64,000 nt of DNA from Erythroxylum novogranatense (lineage: Eukaryota; Streptophyta; Magnoliopsida; Malpighiales; Erythroxylaceae). The translations under genes and the position numbers were made by a program. The stretch's first letter is position 1, and each line of letters begins with the position of its first letter. Of the stretch, positions 24,550 to 36,301 are shown in pieces. The stretch is taken from contig CM057225.1 of assembly GCA_029891385.1 (NCBI GenBank), positions 9,118,560 through 9,182,559 on the forward strand, given 5' to 3'. The notes below the pieces were generated by a model. That model made no database searches and was not told the DNA's origin. It saw only the letters and a program-made list of their open reading frames with translations.

Positions 24550-26774
24550 CTGTGGTTTCCGTTCACTTCAATCCACACGAGGGAACCAAATGAAACTCCT
24601 TTATTCTTCTTCTTAGAGTATCTTATGCTCATTGTGAAATTTTGCTTCTCATAGATTTGTGCAAATCTCAAAATTCGTGGCGAGACATCAACAACGGAAC
24701 CCTTTGGGGCAATTACCACGGCCTTATAAACTGCACCGCCTTTTCCATCATTTGTGACAGTCCTGTCATAACTCCTATGTGCCGAGTATGTTTTGCTGTC
24801 ATAAAATGCAATGAAGGATGGATAGTTAAGATCAGGCGAAGGTTTTGAGCAAGAATACTTGGTTGATCTAGTGATGGTCAAGATTTGGTTTTTAGTGTAG
24901 TTCATGGAACATAAGAGATTCACATAGTCTTGTGGAGTAGCATCATAAATCAAACCAGGGTCTAGTGCTCGGTTGGGGTCAATTTGTCCTGCTCCCATAG
25001 CTAAAGGGGATGCAGACTCTAAATTCCTACCATTGTCTCTGATTGAACTGAGAGTGTTGTCCAGCGGATCTGCTGTCGTAATCATGGCGGACCTAATAGC
25101 AGCAGGACTCCATTCTGGGTGTGCACTTCTAAGAAGTGCAGCAACGCCAGAAGCATGAGGGCAAGCCATCGACGTCCCAGAAAGCAAAGCAAAATTGCTC
25201 GACAAGGGTATATTCGCACCAATGGTTGTGGCATAAATATTTGGAACCCAAGAGGCTAGAACAAGTGTCCCTGGAGCCATTACGTCCGGTTTTAAAATAC
25301 CCGGATGGCTTGGAGAAGGACCACTTGAAGTGTAAGACGCTGAAACTGGTGCAGGCTTTGAACCCAAAATAGTTTGCCGAAATTTTATAGTTACCACAGG
25401 GTTTGTAGCAGTTCTGACATAATGCATAACTCGTTGAGCGTCATTTGGGCTTATAACAACTCCAGGAGAAGGAGAATCGGAAAATTCCTGCAATGAAGGT
25501 TCTTCAGCCACAAATATAGCACCGGGCACATTTGACATATTTGCAATTGTATACATTTGGCGGTATAAATTCCCAATGTCATCACACAAGATGACAGCTG
25601 ATGGAGCTTGTGATAGCAACACAGTGGAGTTGCAAGCTGATATGGTCTTATTGTAGATAATAAGTTGTTTCTCTATAATATTTCTCCCTGGAAATAGAGT
25701 CCACCCACTCATAGTTACGCCATTGCCTAAAATCAATTCCCCGGCAAAAGAACGATCTACAGAGCCAGCAGCAACGGTTAACACCCATGGTATTCCATTG
25801 TGCAAGATGCCTAGAGTTGGCCCGTGATTTCCTGCTGAAGATGACACCAACACGCCCTTCTCCATCGCAGCAAACGAGGCAATTGCTATAGGATCCTCAT
25901 ACAGTGGCACCTCATCGAATCCCATAGAGATAGAAATTACATCGACACCATCATTGACTGCTTGGTCCATTCCAGCAAGAACATCAACTGCATATCTTCC
26001 CTCATCCCACAGCACCTTGTACATGGCCACCCTTGATCGTGGTGCCACACCCCTTGCTGTTCCGGTAGCATAGCCAAAGAATGTAGCATCTTTGACGTAG
26101 TTTCCAGCTGCTGTCGATGAAGTGTGAGTGCCATGGCCTTGAGTATCTCTGGCTGAATTCATGCTGATGTTAATCCCAGGATTTGCAGCTATCACTCCTT
26201 TGTTGAAATATCTAGCTCCAATTAACTTTGAATTACACATGGAGGAACTGAATTCTTGTCCATCCTCACAAATGCCCTTCCATCTAGATGGCACAGGCGT
26301 CATGCCATCATCCTTAAAACTCTCACTCTCTGGCCAAACCCCTGTATCAATAACTCCAATTATTGCATCTTTTCCGAAATCTGAAGCGGGCCACAAACCA
26401 GAGAAGGGACTTAAGGAAAGGAAATCGGTAGTGTGGGTGGTGTCAACAGTTACAGTCTTGTCTTTATAAGCTGAAACAAAACCTGGCGTCTTCTTTATGG
26501 CTTCAAGTTCCTCTGAAGACAGAAACGCACTAAACGCATGGGCAGCATTGTCATACGTGTATATAAGCGAGTCCCTTGTTGGGGTTTGACGCGAAGATTT
26601 AGTGGAACTAAAGATTGACGAGTACCATTGTTCATGGCTCAGAAAAGTTTTAGGCATTATGGACTTGTCCATGTGTACAATATACGTTGACCTCTCATTT
26701 AAGGCCGAAGAGGCTTGGAAAGTGAATAGAAGACAGGAACTGAAAAGCAGGTGTAGAACGCCAAGCGCATTCAT
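24504..26774 (-). CDS. Subtilisin-like serine protease (plant subtilase, S8 family), intronless
   Basis: 756 residues, a normal length for plant secreted subtilases. An N-terminal hydrophobic signal peptide (residues 1-24) is followed by an I9 inhibitor prodomain (about 30-112, YIVHMDK to VTVDTTHTTDFLSL). The catalytic triad is Asp143 (IIGVIDTGVWPES), His214 (DTQGHGTHTS) and Ser535 (LLSGTSMACPHASG), with the oxyanion-hole Asn316 (SSAGNHGP). A PA domain lies at about 355-475 and a C-terminal fibronectin-III-like domain at about 645-755. The family cleaves peptides and proteins in the apoplast or cell wall. Context gives no partner gene. All key residues and the frame are intact, so it is probably functional. 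The start is the only ATG in frame ahead of the signal peptide, with a TATA box about 50 bp upstream. Subfamily placement (SBT1-like) is my inference. Confidence 0.95.
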   Translation of the reverse strand: MNALGVLHLLFSSCLLFTFQASSALNERSTYIVHMDKSIMPKTFLSHEQWYSSIFSSTKSSRQTPTRDSLIYTYDNAAHAFSAFLSSEELEAIKKTPGFVSAYKDKTVTVDTTHTTDFLSLSPFSGLWPASDFGKDAIIGVIDTGVWPESESFKDDGMTPVPSRWKGICEDGQEFSSSMCNSKLIGARYFNKGVIAANPGINISMNSARDTQGHGTHTSSTAAGNYVKDATFFGYATGTARGVAPRSRVAMYKVLWDEGRYAVDVLAGMDQAVNDGVDVISISMGFDEVPLYEDPIAIASFAAMEKGVLVSSSAGNHGPTLGILHNGIPWVLTVAAGSVDRSFAGELILGNGVTMSGWTLFPGRNIIEKQLIIYNKTISACNSTVLLSQAPSAVILCDDIGNLYRQMYTIANMSNVPGAIFVAEEPSLQEFSDSPSPGVVISPNDAQRVMHYVRTATNPVVTIKFRQTILGSKPAPVSASYTSSGPSPSHPGILKPDVMAPGTLVLASWVPNIYATTIGANIPLSSNFALLSGTSMACPHASGVAALLRSAHPEWSPAAIRSAMITTADPLDNTLSSIRDNGRNLESASPLAMGAGQIDPNRALDPGLIYDATPQDYVNLLCSMNYTKNQILTITRSTKYSCSKPSPDLNYPSFIAFYDSKTYSAHRSYDRTVTNDGKGGAVYKAVVIAPKGSVVDVSPRILRFAQIYEKQNFTMSIRYSKKKNKGVSFGSLVWIEVNGNHRVSSPIVISPVVRTW

Positions 26775-26822
26775 TGTTTACTGACTATTGAGAGGTTTGT
26801 TCGTGTTGGTTCTTGGCTTTGG

Positions 26823-26830
26823 TTTATATA
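26823..26830 (-). promoter_or_regulatory. TATA box of the subtilase gene
   Basis: TATATAAA on the minus strand, 49 bp upstream of the ATG at 26774. With usual plant spacing the transcript would start near 26795, leaving a 5' leader of about 20 nt. Confidence 0.65.
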
Positions 26831-27479
26831 CACAAGGAGGGACAGCTCTGCGTGCTGTGGCTTCTGTTTTTGTTTTGGCCTTTTTATTATTATTCAAGTG
26901 CGATCAAGGATAAGACATGCAAGATATGTAGAAAATAATTAGGTTACAGTGCTAAACATTTTAAAAAATTTAACGTAAATGTATAAATTTGTAAATGATT
27001 TATAAGTTAAGAATGTTAAAATTTAATTTAAAATTTTAGAAGAATTGAAATGACCATATTCAATAATTAAAAAACTGAATGATTCGTTACCATGAAACAA
27101 TTCATATCTAAATCTTTAATTTTCAAAATCATGTGCCTACCACGAACGATAGTCTTACTGAAGAGATGAAGATCTAATTCTAATTATGAATTAGAATTAA
27201 AATTTATAATTATTGGTAATTTATTAAGAACTTAATGAGTTACATATCAGAGAAGCAATTTGTGAAAGAGAAATCAATCTAATTAAGTTAGGCTTAATTA
27301 TAAAGTTTAAAAACTTTAAGAATCAAACATGAGATATTTGATTTTATTAAAATTAAATTAATTAGAATTAGAATTTAATTCTAATTATAATTAAAGAGTT
27401 TTAATTTTAATAAAAAACTGCTGTGATTTGTCTATTTAACAGGAAGAGCCTTTTAGAAGCTTGCACTTTTGTCTTCTTC
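26831..27479. other. Upstream region of the subtilase gene, no gene seen
   Basis: AT-rich. Beyond 26900 it holds repeated AATTAGAATTAGAATTTAATT words (27180-27400), a low-complexity inverted composition. No ORF or transposon end is recognisable. Confidence 0.5.
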
Positions 27480-27779
27480 CTCTCAAAAGCAGATTGAAAA
27501 TTACTCTATGGATACCATTACAGGTTGAACAACTGGACAGCTTGTGATTGATCAATCTGAAAAGGTTTCAGAGATTTTTTCAACAGAAAGTGAATAAGGT
27601 ATGATTTTTAAATCGATCTGTGTTTTATTCAAGTTAATCAATTATTGAGATCTGCTTAGAATTCGTAAAAATTTATGTTTTCTGTTGTACTCGTGATTCG
27701 ATAATGGTTGAATTTCAACATTCTTCTTATTAGAAATGACGTGGTAATTGCTATTATCAAATAGAACAAAAGAAAGAAA

Positions 27780-28110
27780 CAAGTCATCAAACGCTTGTAT
27801 TCCATATACGTGCCTGTCATATATGACAGCCATATTAGATTCCATGCATAACAGAAGAAAAGAAAAACAACAAGTCATCAAACACTTGGTATTCCACATA
27901 TGTACCTGTCATATAGAGATATATGACAGCTACATTGATTCCATTCATAATATCAAACACTTAGTATTCCGTAAATGTGCCTGTCATATAGAGATATATG
28001 ACAGCTACGGTAGATTCCATTCACATAGAGATATATGACATGTATCTGTCATATAGAGATATATGACAGGTACATTAGATTCCACCGTCTTTGACAAGTC
28101 ATCAATCACT
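27780..28110. repeat. Hairpin repeats built on CTGTCATATA...TATATGACAG
   Basis: At least four copies of a short inverted repeat, CTGTCATATAGAGATATATGACAG or its shortened form, at 27813-27829, 27906-27930, 27981-28004 and 28046-28070, plus a half copy near 28024. Between them recur the words AAGTCATCAAACACTTGGTAT and TAGATTCCAT. The block looks like a local tandem expansion of a ~80-bp unit. ORFs across it are incidental. Confidence 0.8.
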
Positions 28111-28450
28111 TGGTATGGCAAAATTAAGACGGTGAAGTCTACATAATACTTTGTTTAAGCATTTATAATTATTAATAATATCAGTATTATAGAATATACA
28201 CAAATTTTCAAATAATTATGATGTACTAAATTAAAATTTTAACATTTATGAATTAGTTTTATTTTATAAATAAACATTTATTATATGTACTTATTTTATA
28301 AAAGTTTTAAAATGATTAAAGCAAATTAATAATTATTAATATTTGTTGATTAAACGAATAACTTATATTTTATTTTTTGCATAATTTAATATTTAGTATA
28401 TTTTAAAAATGGAGTTACATGCTAAATTTTGATGAATTTATATTTCTCTC

Positions 28451-28454
<4 letters not shown>

Positions 28455-28487
<33 letters not shown>
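28455..28487. repeat. (TA)n microsatellite
   Basis: A run of alternating TA immediately left of the 99-bp palindrome. Length polymorphism is likely. Confidence 0.95.
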
Positions 28488-28489
<2 letters not shown>

Positions 28490-28586
28490 CAAAGAAAACA
28501 TCCAGATTGAAAATTCAATCTTTCATATATATATATATATATATATATGAAAGATTGAAAATTCAATCTGGATGTTTTTCTTTGAA
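28488..28586. repeat. Near-perfect 99-bp palindrome with (TA)n centre
   Basis: The left arm TTCAAAGAAAACATCCAGAT... is matched by the right arm ...ATCTGGATGTTTTTCTTTGAA with one extra T. The arms continue through AAAGATTGAAAATTCAATCT to a central (AT)n. Each arm also contains the smaller palindrome GATTGAAAATTCAATC. It could fold into an almost fully paired hairpin as DNA or RNA. No gene is associated. Confidence 0.95.
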
Positions 28587-28799
28587 AAAGTAATTAGAAT
28601 CAATAACTTTTGGTGTTAAAATAGTATTTTTTTTAACGAAATTTTTTCTTAAACAGATAAACGAATGGACTAAAACCTTCGCGTTATTGTTTTATTTATC
28701 AAAAGAATCATCGGTCAAGCAAGAACCGCAAAGCTCACCTTGTGTCTTAAAATTAGAATTCTTTATATTGATTTAGTCTATCTGCCATTGCATAGATCT
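28587..28799. other. Short intergenic stretch, nothing recognised
   Basis: Unremarkable AT-rich DNA between the palindrome and the CACTA-like terminus. Confidence 0.5.
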
Positions 28800-29512
28800 C
28801 ACTACAACATAACAATCTATTCGCGGCGTTTTAATTGACGACGATTTATAAATCATCTCTAAAAGAAAACATTTAGCGGCGATTTAAGTCTTCATTGCTA
28901 TAATTAAAGGATTTTCATGGAAACGTCGGAAAAGTGAACTTATTTTACGACGATTAGGTAATATTGTCGCAATAAGATCAAGTTTTAATGACATATAAGC
29001 AATATTGCCGCCCTAATGAAAGATTTTTGTGGCGATTAGAAATGTCGTCGCCAGATGTCGGCAAAATCAACGTAATTGGAGTCGATTAAGGAAAGCATTG
29101 CAAATGGTCGGAGTAAATAGTGAAAGAAATGTATATTGCGTCGCCAATAATCACCTTTTTTTGCAACAATTCGAATAATCGTTGCACAAGGGATGTAGAA
29201 ATGTAATATTGAGCGATAATACCTGGATAGCGTCGCAAAATATGTTCTTAGTGCGACGATTTATTTAGTTCATCGTAAATTTTTTGCAACAATATTTTAC
29301 AGTGTCACATATATGCCACATTTTGAGACTATTTTGTTAAATTCGCCGCAATTGTGATAGCATTTTGTGACAATTATGATTGTCATCGCAAAATGTATTT
29401 GTTAAATATTTTCCATACATTTTTGAGTGAATTTTGATGAATTTTTGTATGTAACAGAATTGTTAAAATTAATAATATTTTGGAAGATTGTTTGTTAATG
29501 CTAAATGTACTT
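28800..29512. mobile_element. Left terminus and subterminal region of a CACTA-like element
   Basis: Begins CACTACAACATAACAATC, the typical CACTA terminus. Dense subterminal words follow in both orientations: GACGACGATTT, GCGGCGATTT, TTTACGACGATTA, GTCGTCGCCAG, GCGTCGCAAAAT. Such subterminal arrays bind the CACTA transposase in known elements. The region is interrupted at 29512 by the copia element and continues at 36652. No transposase gene is visible, so this is non-autonomous or decayed. Confidence 0.6.
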
Positions 29513-29856
29513 TGTAAATATTTATAAGGACTAATCTTAATGCGAAAGTACTGGATCGATTTGTTTCGTTTTACGGTTGGCTACTAGAGTCACCGATTAA
29601 TCCACGCCCCAAACTCAAATCCTTTGATAGTGTGATTCACATGAATGAAGAAGAATGAAGAAAAATGTTTATCTTCTAATAAAGAGAGAAAAATAACCAA
29701 AACCTATTTGGTTTCTAATATTTTTATTTTCTTAAGAAAGATACACTTTCACAAGCCAACTTCCTCTTTTTATATTATAGAAAAACAAACTGAGGGGTGT
29801 CATAAATATGTGGCTATTCGTTTATATATATGTGGTTGTTCATATAACTGCCAACA
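29513..29856 (-). repeat. 3' LTR of the copia element
   Basis: 344 bp, TGTTGGCAG...AATATTTACA on the minus strand. It matches 36302-36646 nearly base for base. The polypurine tract on the minus strand (GAGTGGGAGT) abuts it at 29857-29866. Confidence 0.95.
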
Positions 29857-30887
29857 ACTCCCACTCGGCCACATAAGCTACGAGTTACATCTTCTCTCTA
29901 AAATTTCACGTGTCATACTGAGAATGGGGCGTGCGACCATTAAAAAACCAATAGTGTTATATTAAGTCACCATCTAACTAACATAACACTTTCACATATT
30001 TATGATACCCCAAATTATTCAAAGCATCACTAACGCATACACTGTCCCTTTATGCTCATAGATATATCATGTGATTATACACCAAGTATAATTGCCCGGG
30101 CTGGTATAGTGATGAAGGAAAAAATTCTTCCTTAGATACTCATAATAATCCATCTTAGCTTAACTGCTTTCCTAACGTGCTCCGTTGGGCTGTATACAAC
30201 TTAGCCCTTAGAAAAACACACTAAAGTAGCAACATCAAGCCTTGACTTCATATCATAGTTCTAAGTCAAAGGGTTTCATTCGATTAGACATTGAGTCTGT
30301 GGGATCATACAATGACAGAGAAAGGGATTTAACTGTCATTTCACAAGAGGGTCGCTATATAGCACACACAATATGAAATGTGTGTCATAGCATAACTCCC
30401 ACTAAGTTGGGCATGTCACTCTTTTATGCTATGCAAATCACAAATCTAGCTTTACTTAAAAACTAATCCGAGCCACTAGATTAACATACCTAATGCTAAT
30501 TTTGACACTCAAGATTTGGCTTTAAGGCTTCAATGTGAAATCTTAATCTTTCACATCCGACTCATCAGAGTCTCATCTTAGACTTACTAAGGTGACTATT
30601 CAAATATAAAACTTATCATACATACTACACAAGTATGAAGATAATACAATATTATATACACTCAATATTAATATTGTGAAGTCTCATCCTACTCGCTACT
30701 CAAGCGTTAGGGTGATTGCCTGTATGATAAGGTCAATCAGAAGCCTAATGTGTAGTGATATTACAATGTACCTTATCATGTAATTGTAACCAATGAACAT
30801 TTGAGAAATAAACTTTTATGAACCACAAGCTCCTTACAATTGAAAAACCATGCCCATTATACAACAAGATATAACTCAATGAAAAAA
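29857..30887 (-). other. Untranslated 3' region of the copia element
   Basis: About 1 kb between the polypurine tract and the end of RNase H. It contains scattered stops in all frames and no recognised domain. The words CTCCCACT recur at 29857 and 30400 (plus strand), so a second purine-rich tract sits inside. Confidence 0.6.
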
Positions 30888-32301
30888 CTAAACCCTACAA
30901 AAACCTAAACTCATCACATGAGCCTTAAACGAATCTCGGGGAATAGGTTTCGTTAAGGGATCAGCTACCATCTTGTTAGTAGGTATATACTTTATGGCAA
31001 CCTCCTTATTTGTTATGACGTCTCTTACAAAATGATAACGCCTTTTGATATGCTTAAATTTTCTATGAAACTTCGGATCTTTAGCAAACTGTATGGCTGC
31101 AGTGTTGTCACATAACATTTCAACAGGATCATTAAATTTAGGAGTAAGATTAAGATCCTGGAGAAAACTTCTCAACCATATTGCCTCCTGAGCGACAAGA
31201 CAACAAGCAACGTATTCTGTTTCCATTGTCGATAATGCTATACAATCTTGCTTCTTGCCGCACCAAGATATAGCTCCCCCTCCCAAGGTGAAGACATATC
31301 CTGAGGTTAACCTAGACTCATCCGGGTCACCACCCCAATCGGCATCCGAATATCCCCTTAACCTTAAATCCCCGCCTTGATAGCAAAGGACCAGGTCTGA
31401 AGTACCACGAAGGTATCGCAAAATTCTTTTGACTGCTTGCCAATGAGCAGGTCCTGGGTTGCTTTGGTAACGACTTACCAAACTAACCGCAAAGCAAATG
31501 TCAGGCCGTGTACACAACATAGCATACATTAAGCTTCCTATGGCACTAGCATAGGGAACATTACTCATTTTTTCTTTTTCCTTCTCTGTTTTAGGGCATT
31601 GATCAAGACTCAAGGTAAGACCCTTTGGAATAATGCATTCGAAAACGTTCCAAGATTTTATTTATATACGCTTCCTGACTTAAACCAAGAAGCTTCTTGG
31701 GATGATTTCTAGTTATTTCCATACCTAGGACATACCTAGCTTCACCCATGTCCTTCATATCAAAGACAGAGGACAACCACTCTTTAGTGGTCTTGAGCAT
31801 CTCCATATTATTTCTGGCTAGTAATATGTCATCAACATACAAAGTGAGAAACAAAATTCCACTTGTTGTTCTCTTGACATACACACAATGGTCTTCTGAC
31901 ACCATGACTAAGCCAAAAGAAGTAATGGCTTCATGGAATCTGAAATACCACGATCTGGAAGACTGTTTGAGACCATATATGGATCTTTTAAGACGACACA
32001 CTTTGTCTTCTTGACCTTTTGATACAAAACCAATAGATTGATTCATATAAATCTCTTCCTCAAGGTTACCATTGAGGAAAGCAGTCTTTACATCCATTTG
32101 AAACAATTCCAGGTCCAAATGGGCAACCAGAGTCAGAAGTAAGCGAATAGAGACAAATCTCACCACAAGAGAAAATGTCTCTTCATAATCTATACCCTCT
32201 ATTTGGGTATAGCCTTTCGCTACCAAACGGGCCTTGAACTTGTCGATCTTTCCATCCGCTTTACGTTTTATCTTGAAAACCCATTTGTTTCCAATTGACT
32301 A
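30888..32301 (-). pseudogene. Copia reverse transcriptase and RNase H, one frameshift
   Basis: RT is open from 32298 to 31603 with FQMDVKTAFLNGNLEEEIYM, LKRSIYGLKQSSRSWYFRF and the intact catalytic box YVDD (LTLYVDDILLARN). A one-base frameshift near 31640 separates it from RNase H (31613-30888). RNase H holds YSDADWGGDPDESRLTSGY, LSTMETEYVACCL and CDNTAAIQFAKDPKFHRK, the motifs carrying its acidic catalytic residues. A TAG at 32299-32301 marks one of the three nonsense changes in the polyprotein. These enzymes would copy element RNA into cDNA in cytoplasmic particles. Apart from the breaks the domains look well preserved. Confidence 0.9.
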
Positions 32302-34593
32302 TCGTCGGAGCGGAAGATCAACTAGTTCCCAAACCTGATTTCGTGTCATTGAGTCCATTTCATCCCTCATGACATCCATCCACTCTGTGTGGTTAGGTGA
32401 ATCAATAGCCTCTTGAAAAGAGGTTGGTTCGTCGATTTCCAAAGGAGTACAAAGGAAGATTTCCTCTTCGATTTGAAAATACCGTCGAGGAATTCTTCCA
32501 CGCTCACTTCTTCGGAGTCTAGGATCAACATTTGTCTGCCCTGATTCAGGATCTCTCCCCCTATCTCTTGGAGATATGGGGTCTGGATCATGATGAGAAC
32601 CACTCCCACTATCCCTATGAGATGTGAGATTTGGAACATGTAGACTATCTACAGGTTCGTGGTTTAGAGATGGAAGACGGACCTCATTCTCAAATTGGTT
32701 CTCTGGGGCAGAAAAAATTTCGGTGACTTGGCGAGTAACTAAATTCTCCCCCTCACCGAGAGTATCCGGTTGTAACTCATACAAATCTAGGTCCTTTTTG
32801 ATTTCACCTATGCTTGGGAACTCATCCTCAAGAAACTCCACATTGCGGGAAGCAATTTATGTCATGCCACCATTCGGGTGCTCACCATACATAACATACC
32901 CTTTAGAATGTTCAGGGTATCTTATAAACACCATTTTAGTGGCTCTTGGACCAAGTTTTCCATGTTTATGAGTTGAGTTGTATACATAACCAGCCGAACC
33001 CCATGGGCGCAAATGATCTAAAGAGGGCTTTCTACCATTCCATAACTCATATGGAGTGGCGGGTACACTTTTACTTGGCACATGGTTAAGAATATAAGTT
33101 GCGGTGAGCAACGCATCTCCCCAAAAACTAATTGGAAGACGAGCATGTGCCATCATTGACCTGACCATGTCAAGCAATGTTCGATTTCTACGCTCTGCAA
33201 CACCGTTTTGTTGTGGAGTTCGAGGAATCGTTAGTTGTCTTATTATATCCTTTTTCTCACAAATTTTTTTGAACATATCAGATAGATATTCTCGACCACG
33301 ATCAGTCCGGAGAGTTTTAACTCTTCTTTCCAATTGTGTCTCAACTTCAGTTACAAAACGTTTAAACACATCAAGCGCTTCATAACGATGAGTTACAAGA
33401 TACACATATCCATAGAGAGAATAATCATCAATTAAAGTGAGAAAATATATAGCTCCATGACGTGTTTTAACATTCATGGGTCCGCAAATATCAGAGTGAA
33501 TAAGCTCTAAAGGTTTAGACACCCTTAAAGCCTTACCAAAAGGTTTCGCGGTTGCCTTACCAGCTAAACATGACTCACACCTAGGCAACTTAACCTTAGT
33601 GAGTCGGTCTAAAAGACCTTCTTTAGCTAGCCGACTCAATCTATCTTGGCCAATATGACCAAGTCTAGCATGCCATTTAACAGATTCAGAATCAGGATCA
33701 AAATATGAAACATAGACAGAAGATGAATTATCATAACAAGTATCCAAATCAAGAATTAGAAAATCGTTTTTCAATGTAGCATGACCAAAAATATTGCCAT
33801 TATACATAATATCCAATCCATTGTGATTAGAACTAAAAGCGAATCCTGATTTCATTAAAGTTACAAGATACATAAGGCAACATCGCACCCCTGGTGCATA
33901 GAGAGCATCATGAAGGAGCAAAGTATGTCCTCCACGTAATTTGAGCTGGTATGTCCCTATTCCTAAGACATCTTCTTCACTACCGTTTCCTAACACGACA
34001 ATTTGTGAACCCACCGGATACTGATGAAAGTTCACATAGCCAGCTCGATCCCGAACTATGTGCTTGCTTTTTCCCGTATCTACAATCCAATTAGGAAGAG
34101 AATTAGCAACTAATGCATGAGAACAACCATACAAATCAGGTTTTATAGATAAGAAAGGTACCTTCTTAGGTTCAGGACAATCCCGAGCAAAATGACCTTT
34201 CTTTCCACAATTATAGCACTTCACACGTGCCATGTTTTTCTCTCCTTGGCCTTTAGCCTTGTGCTTCTTAACAATATGACCTTTTGGTCCATTCCTTTGA
34301 GGAGGTCGAAAACTTTTTCTTTTACCTCGTTTGGCATTGTGACCTTTTGTTCCTTTGCTTTTAGCAACAAGGGCCACATTGGAGGAGCCTGATGCTTTTA
34401 AGCGATCCTCCTCCATTTCGAGGTGCCTAGTGATCTCTGAAAGGATTTTGACATTTTCATTATGGGTCAAAACAAGTTTCACATTCTTCCAGTGCTCAGT
34501 ATGATCTGGAAGAGCTCGAATCACATTCAGGACTTGCTCCTCTTCAGAGATAGCCCGGCCAGCTGCCTTAAGATCACGAACCATAGCACTCAT
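32299..34593 (-). pseudogene. Copia gag end, protease and integrase, with nonsense codons
   Basis: From the minus strand: gag tail with the CCHC knuckle [17 protein letters not shown], protease box [12 protein letters not shown] (Asp-Thr-Gly present, with Lys where Ala is usual), and the integrase zinc region ([10 protein letters not shown]...CESCLAGKA). Then comes the core with Asp in [10 protein letters not shown], Asp in [10 protein letters not shown] and Glu in [14 protein letters not shown] at 32857-32859 interrupts the frame after integrase. The following 180 codons are the integrase-RT linker, ending at the TAG at 32299. The protein would mature gag-pol and insert the cDNA. All main catalytic residues are visible. 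Confidence 0.9.
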
Positions 34594-34596
34594 GGT

Positions 34597-35034
34597 TCAT
34601 AAATGTTCAGTCATAGTACGAGTGGTATTAATCTCGTAATTCATCCATTTAAGGTGCAAAGCACGAAGCCTTGTAGCGGATGTTTGACCAAAAGTGATCT
34701 TAAGTTTGTCCCACATGTCCTTAGCAGTGGCACAATCCTCAAACTCTCCAATTAGATCGTCATGCATGAAATACAACATAGTATAACATGCCTTACGATC
34801 CTTTTTGGACCAATCTGCATAAGCCTTAAAGGATGCTTGATATTTCTCACTAGCAGTATCAATATCGTTTCCATCTTTGTCCTTGACTGAAGGTGCAGTC
34901 ATTATTATGGTCAAATGTTCGAGCAATTCTCGTTCAATTAGAAGATACTGAATCTTCCTTTGCCACATATCATAATTGGACCCATCTAATTTTTCAGTGG
35001 TGGACAAATCACCGATCAAGATTTTAGTTGCCAT
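34597..35034 (-). pseudogene. Copia gag N-terminal part ending at a premature TGA
   Basis: I choose the ATG at 35034 (MATKILIGDLSTTEKLDG) rather than 35070 because copia gag proteins normally start just before a GSNYDMWQRKIQYLL-type motif, and the upstream 12 codons are leader-like. The capsid core runs through KDRKACYTMLYFMHDD and MWDKLKITFG. A TGA at 34597-34599 stops the frame, and the same frame continues directly with [13 protein letters not shown] downstream. The TGA sits where an arginine CGA codon would fit, a typical methyl-CpG decay change. Confidence 0.85.
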
Positions 35035-35070
35035 ATCTACAAGTATATATAAACATGATATAAGGCACAT

Positions 35071-36285
35071 TTCTATTAATTAAATTATCAAAAAATCCAC
35101 AATTCACATTGTATGATCGAAAATTTCGCTAAGCTCAGTCATCTCATACAAAAATGAACTAGAAATTTTTATAATTTAATCAAACTATTTTAATTTGACA
35201 TGTCATAAAAATATCAAAATAAAGAATATGTAAAACTAATTTACAGCTATCATTTGATACTTGTAAAACAATATTTATTCTAAAATTATATAAAACTCAT
35301 TTATATAATATTATTTTAAATATTATAAAAAATTATCCATAAAACATATTTATGAAATATTTTAAACTATATTATATGAAAACACATTCATAAATTTATA
35401 GCACATTTGTAAATGCACAAACAGTACAAGCAAAACTTAAAGGTATATACTTATAAAAACGTTTTCGGTTTTATATCAAAAACTTGTTACTGTCTATGAA
35501 CGTTTACTGAACACCCGTTAACGAACAAATCGTTTGAAACAAATAAAAAAAATTTAAACGTCAGCGTGGATGTTTTCCAGTGAAGCCATTTAACGCATTA
35601 AATGTATTTGTGCAAAGGCTACACATGCTTTTAAGGAGTCTTCTTGCGAAAGTTTAACAGAAAAGCCAATGCCCTTCTTCTTGTAATAAAGACTTAATAT
35701 CATGCACAAAATTCGAGGAAAAGAAAACTCACTTTAGTTTTCATGCTCACCGTAACTTCCTACAATGTTACTTTCTATTGACTCATGCTATAATACTCAT
35801 TAAAAGCATTTAATGCATGTACTGTTTGTAAACAACCAATAACCCATAAAAAAAACTGACCACTTCTTTCCTAACGTTCCTTTCTATGGCTTAAAGAACA
35901 AGAAATACAGTTTACAAACAATGGGTTATTTGTTCTCTGCCGTTTATGGCTTAAAACCAACATAATCGCATGCCGTTTACATGTTCTCTGGTGTTTCATG
36001 TCCTCATCTACTCTTTTATCTCTTCTTTCACATGTTAAATACACTTGTACCATCATGCCCAAAAACCGACATGTATCATCATGCACAAAACCGAAAAACA
36101 AAAATTCTCTAATTTTTTCAGTTCTTAATCTTATGATCTCTCAATGCACGGACAAGATTATATAACAAAGAAAACAGGAGAACAAAGCGTAAGATGTCAT
36201 TGTTGTTTTCGTTTTTATATGATACGCATATAAAACAGAAACAAAAACAAATAAATCTATATTTGAAGTATGACGTGAATAAAAT
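35071..36285 (-). other. Untranslated leader of the copia element
   Basis: About 1.2 kb between primer site and gag, AT-rich with stops in all frames. A repeated word AACAATGGGTTATTTG-like / AACCAATAACCC (35830-35930) is visible. I see no gene. Confidence 0.6.
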
Positions 36286-36300
36286 TTGGCTCTGATATCA
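36286..36300 (-). other. Primer binding site of the copia element
   Basis: TGATATCAGAGCCAA on the minus strand, one base away from the LTR. The canonical initiator-tRNA-Met site is TGGTATCAGAGC; one base differs. Confidence 0.85.
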
Positions 36301-36301
36301 A

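Noticed and set aside
24642..26784. Several plus-strand ORFs across the subtilase gene
   Set aside because: Antisense shadows of a well-supported 756-codon gene.
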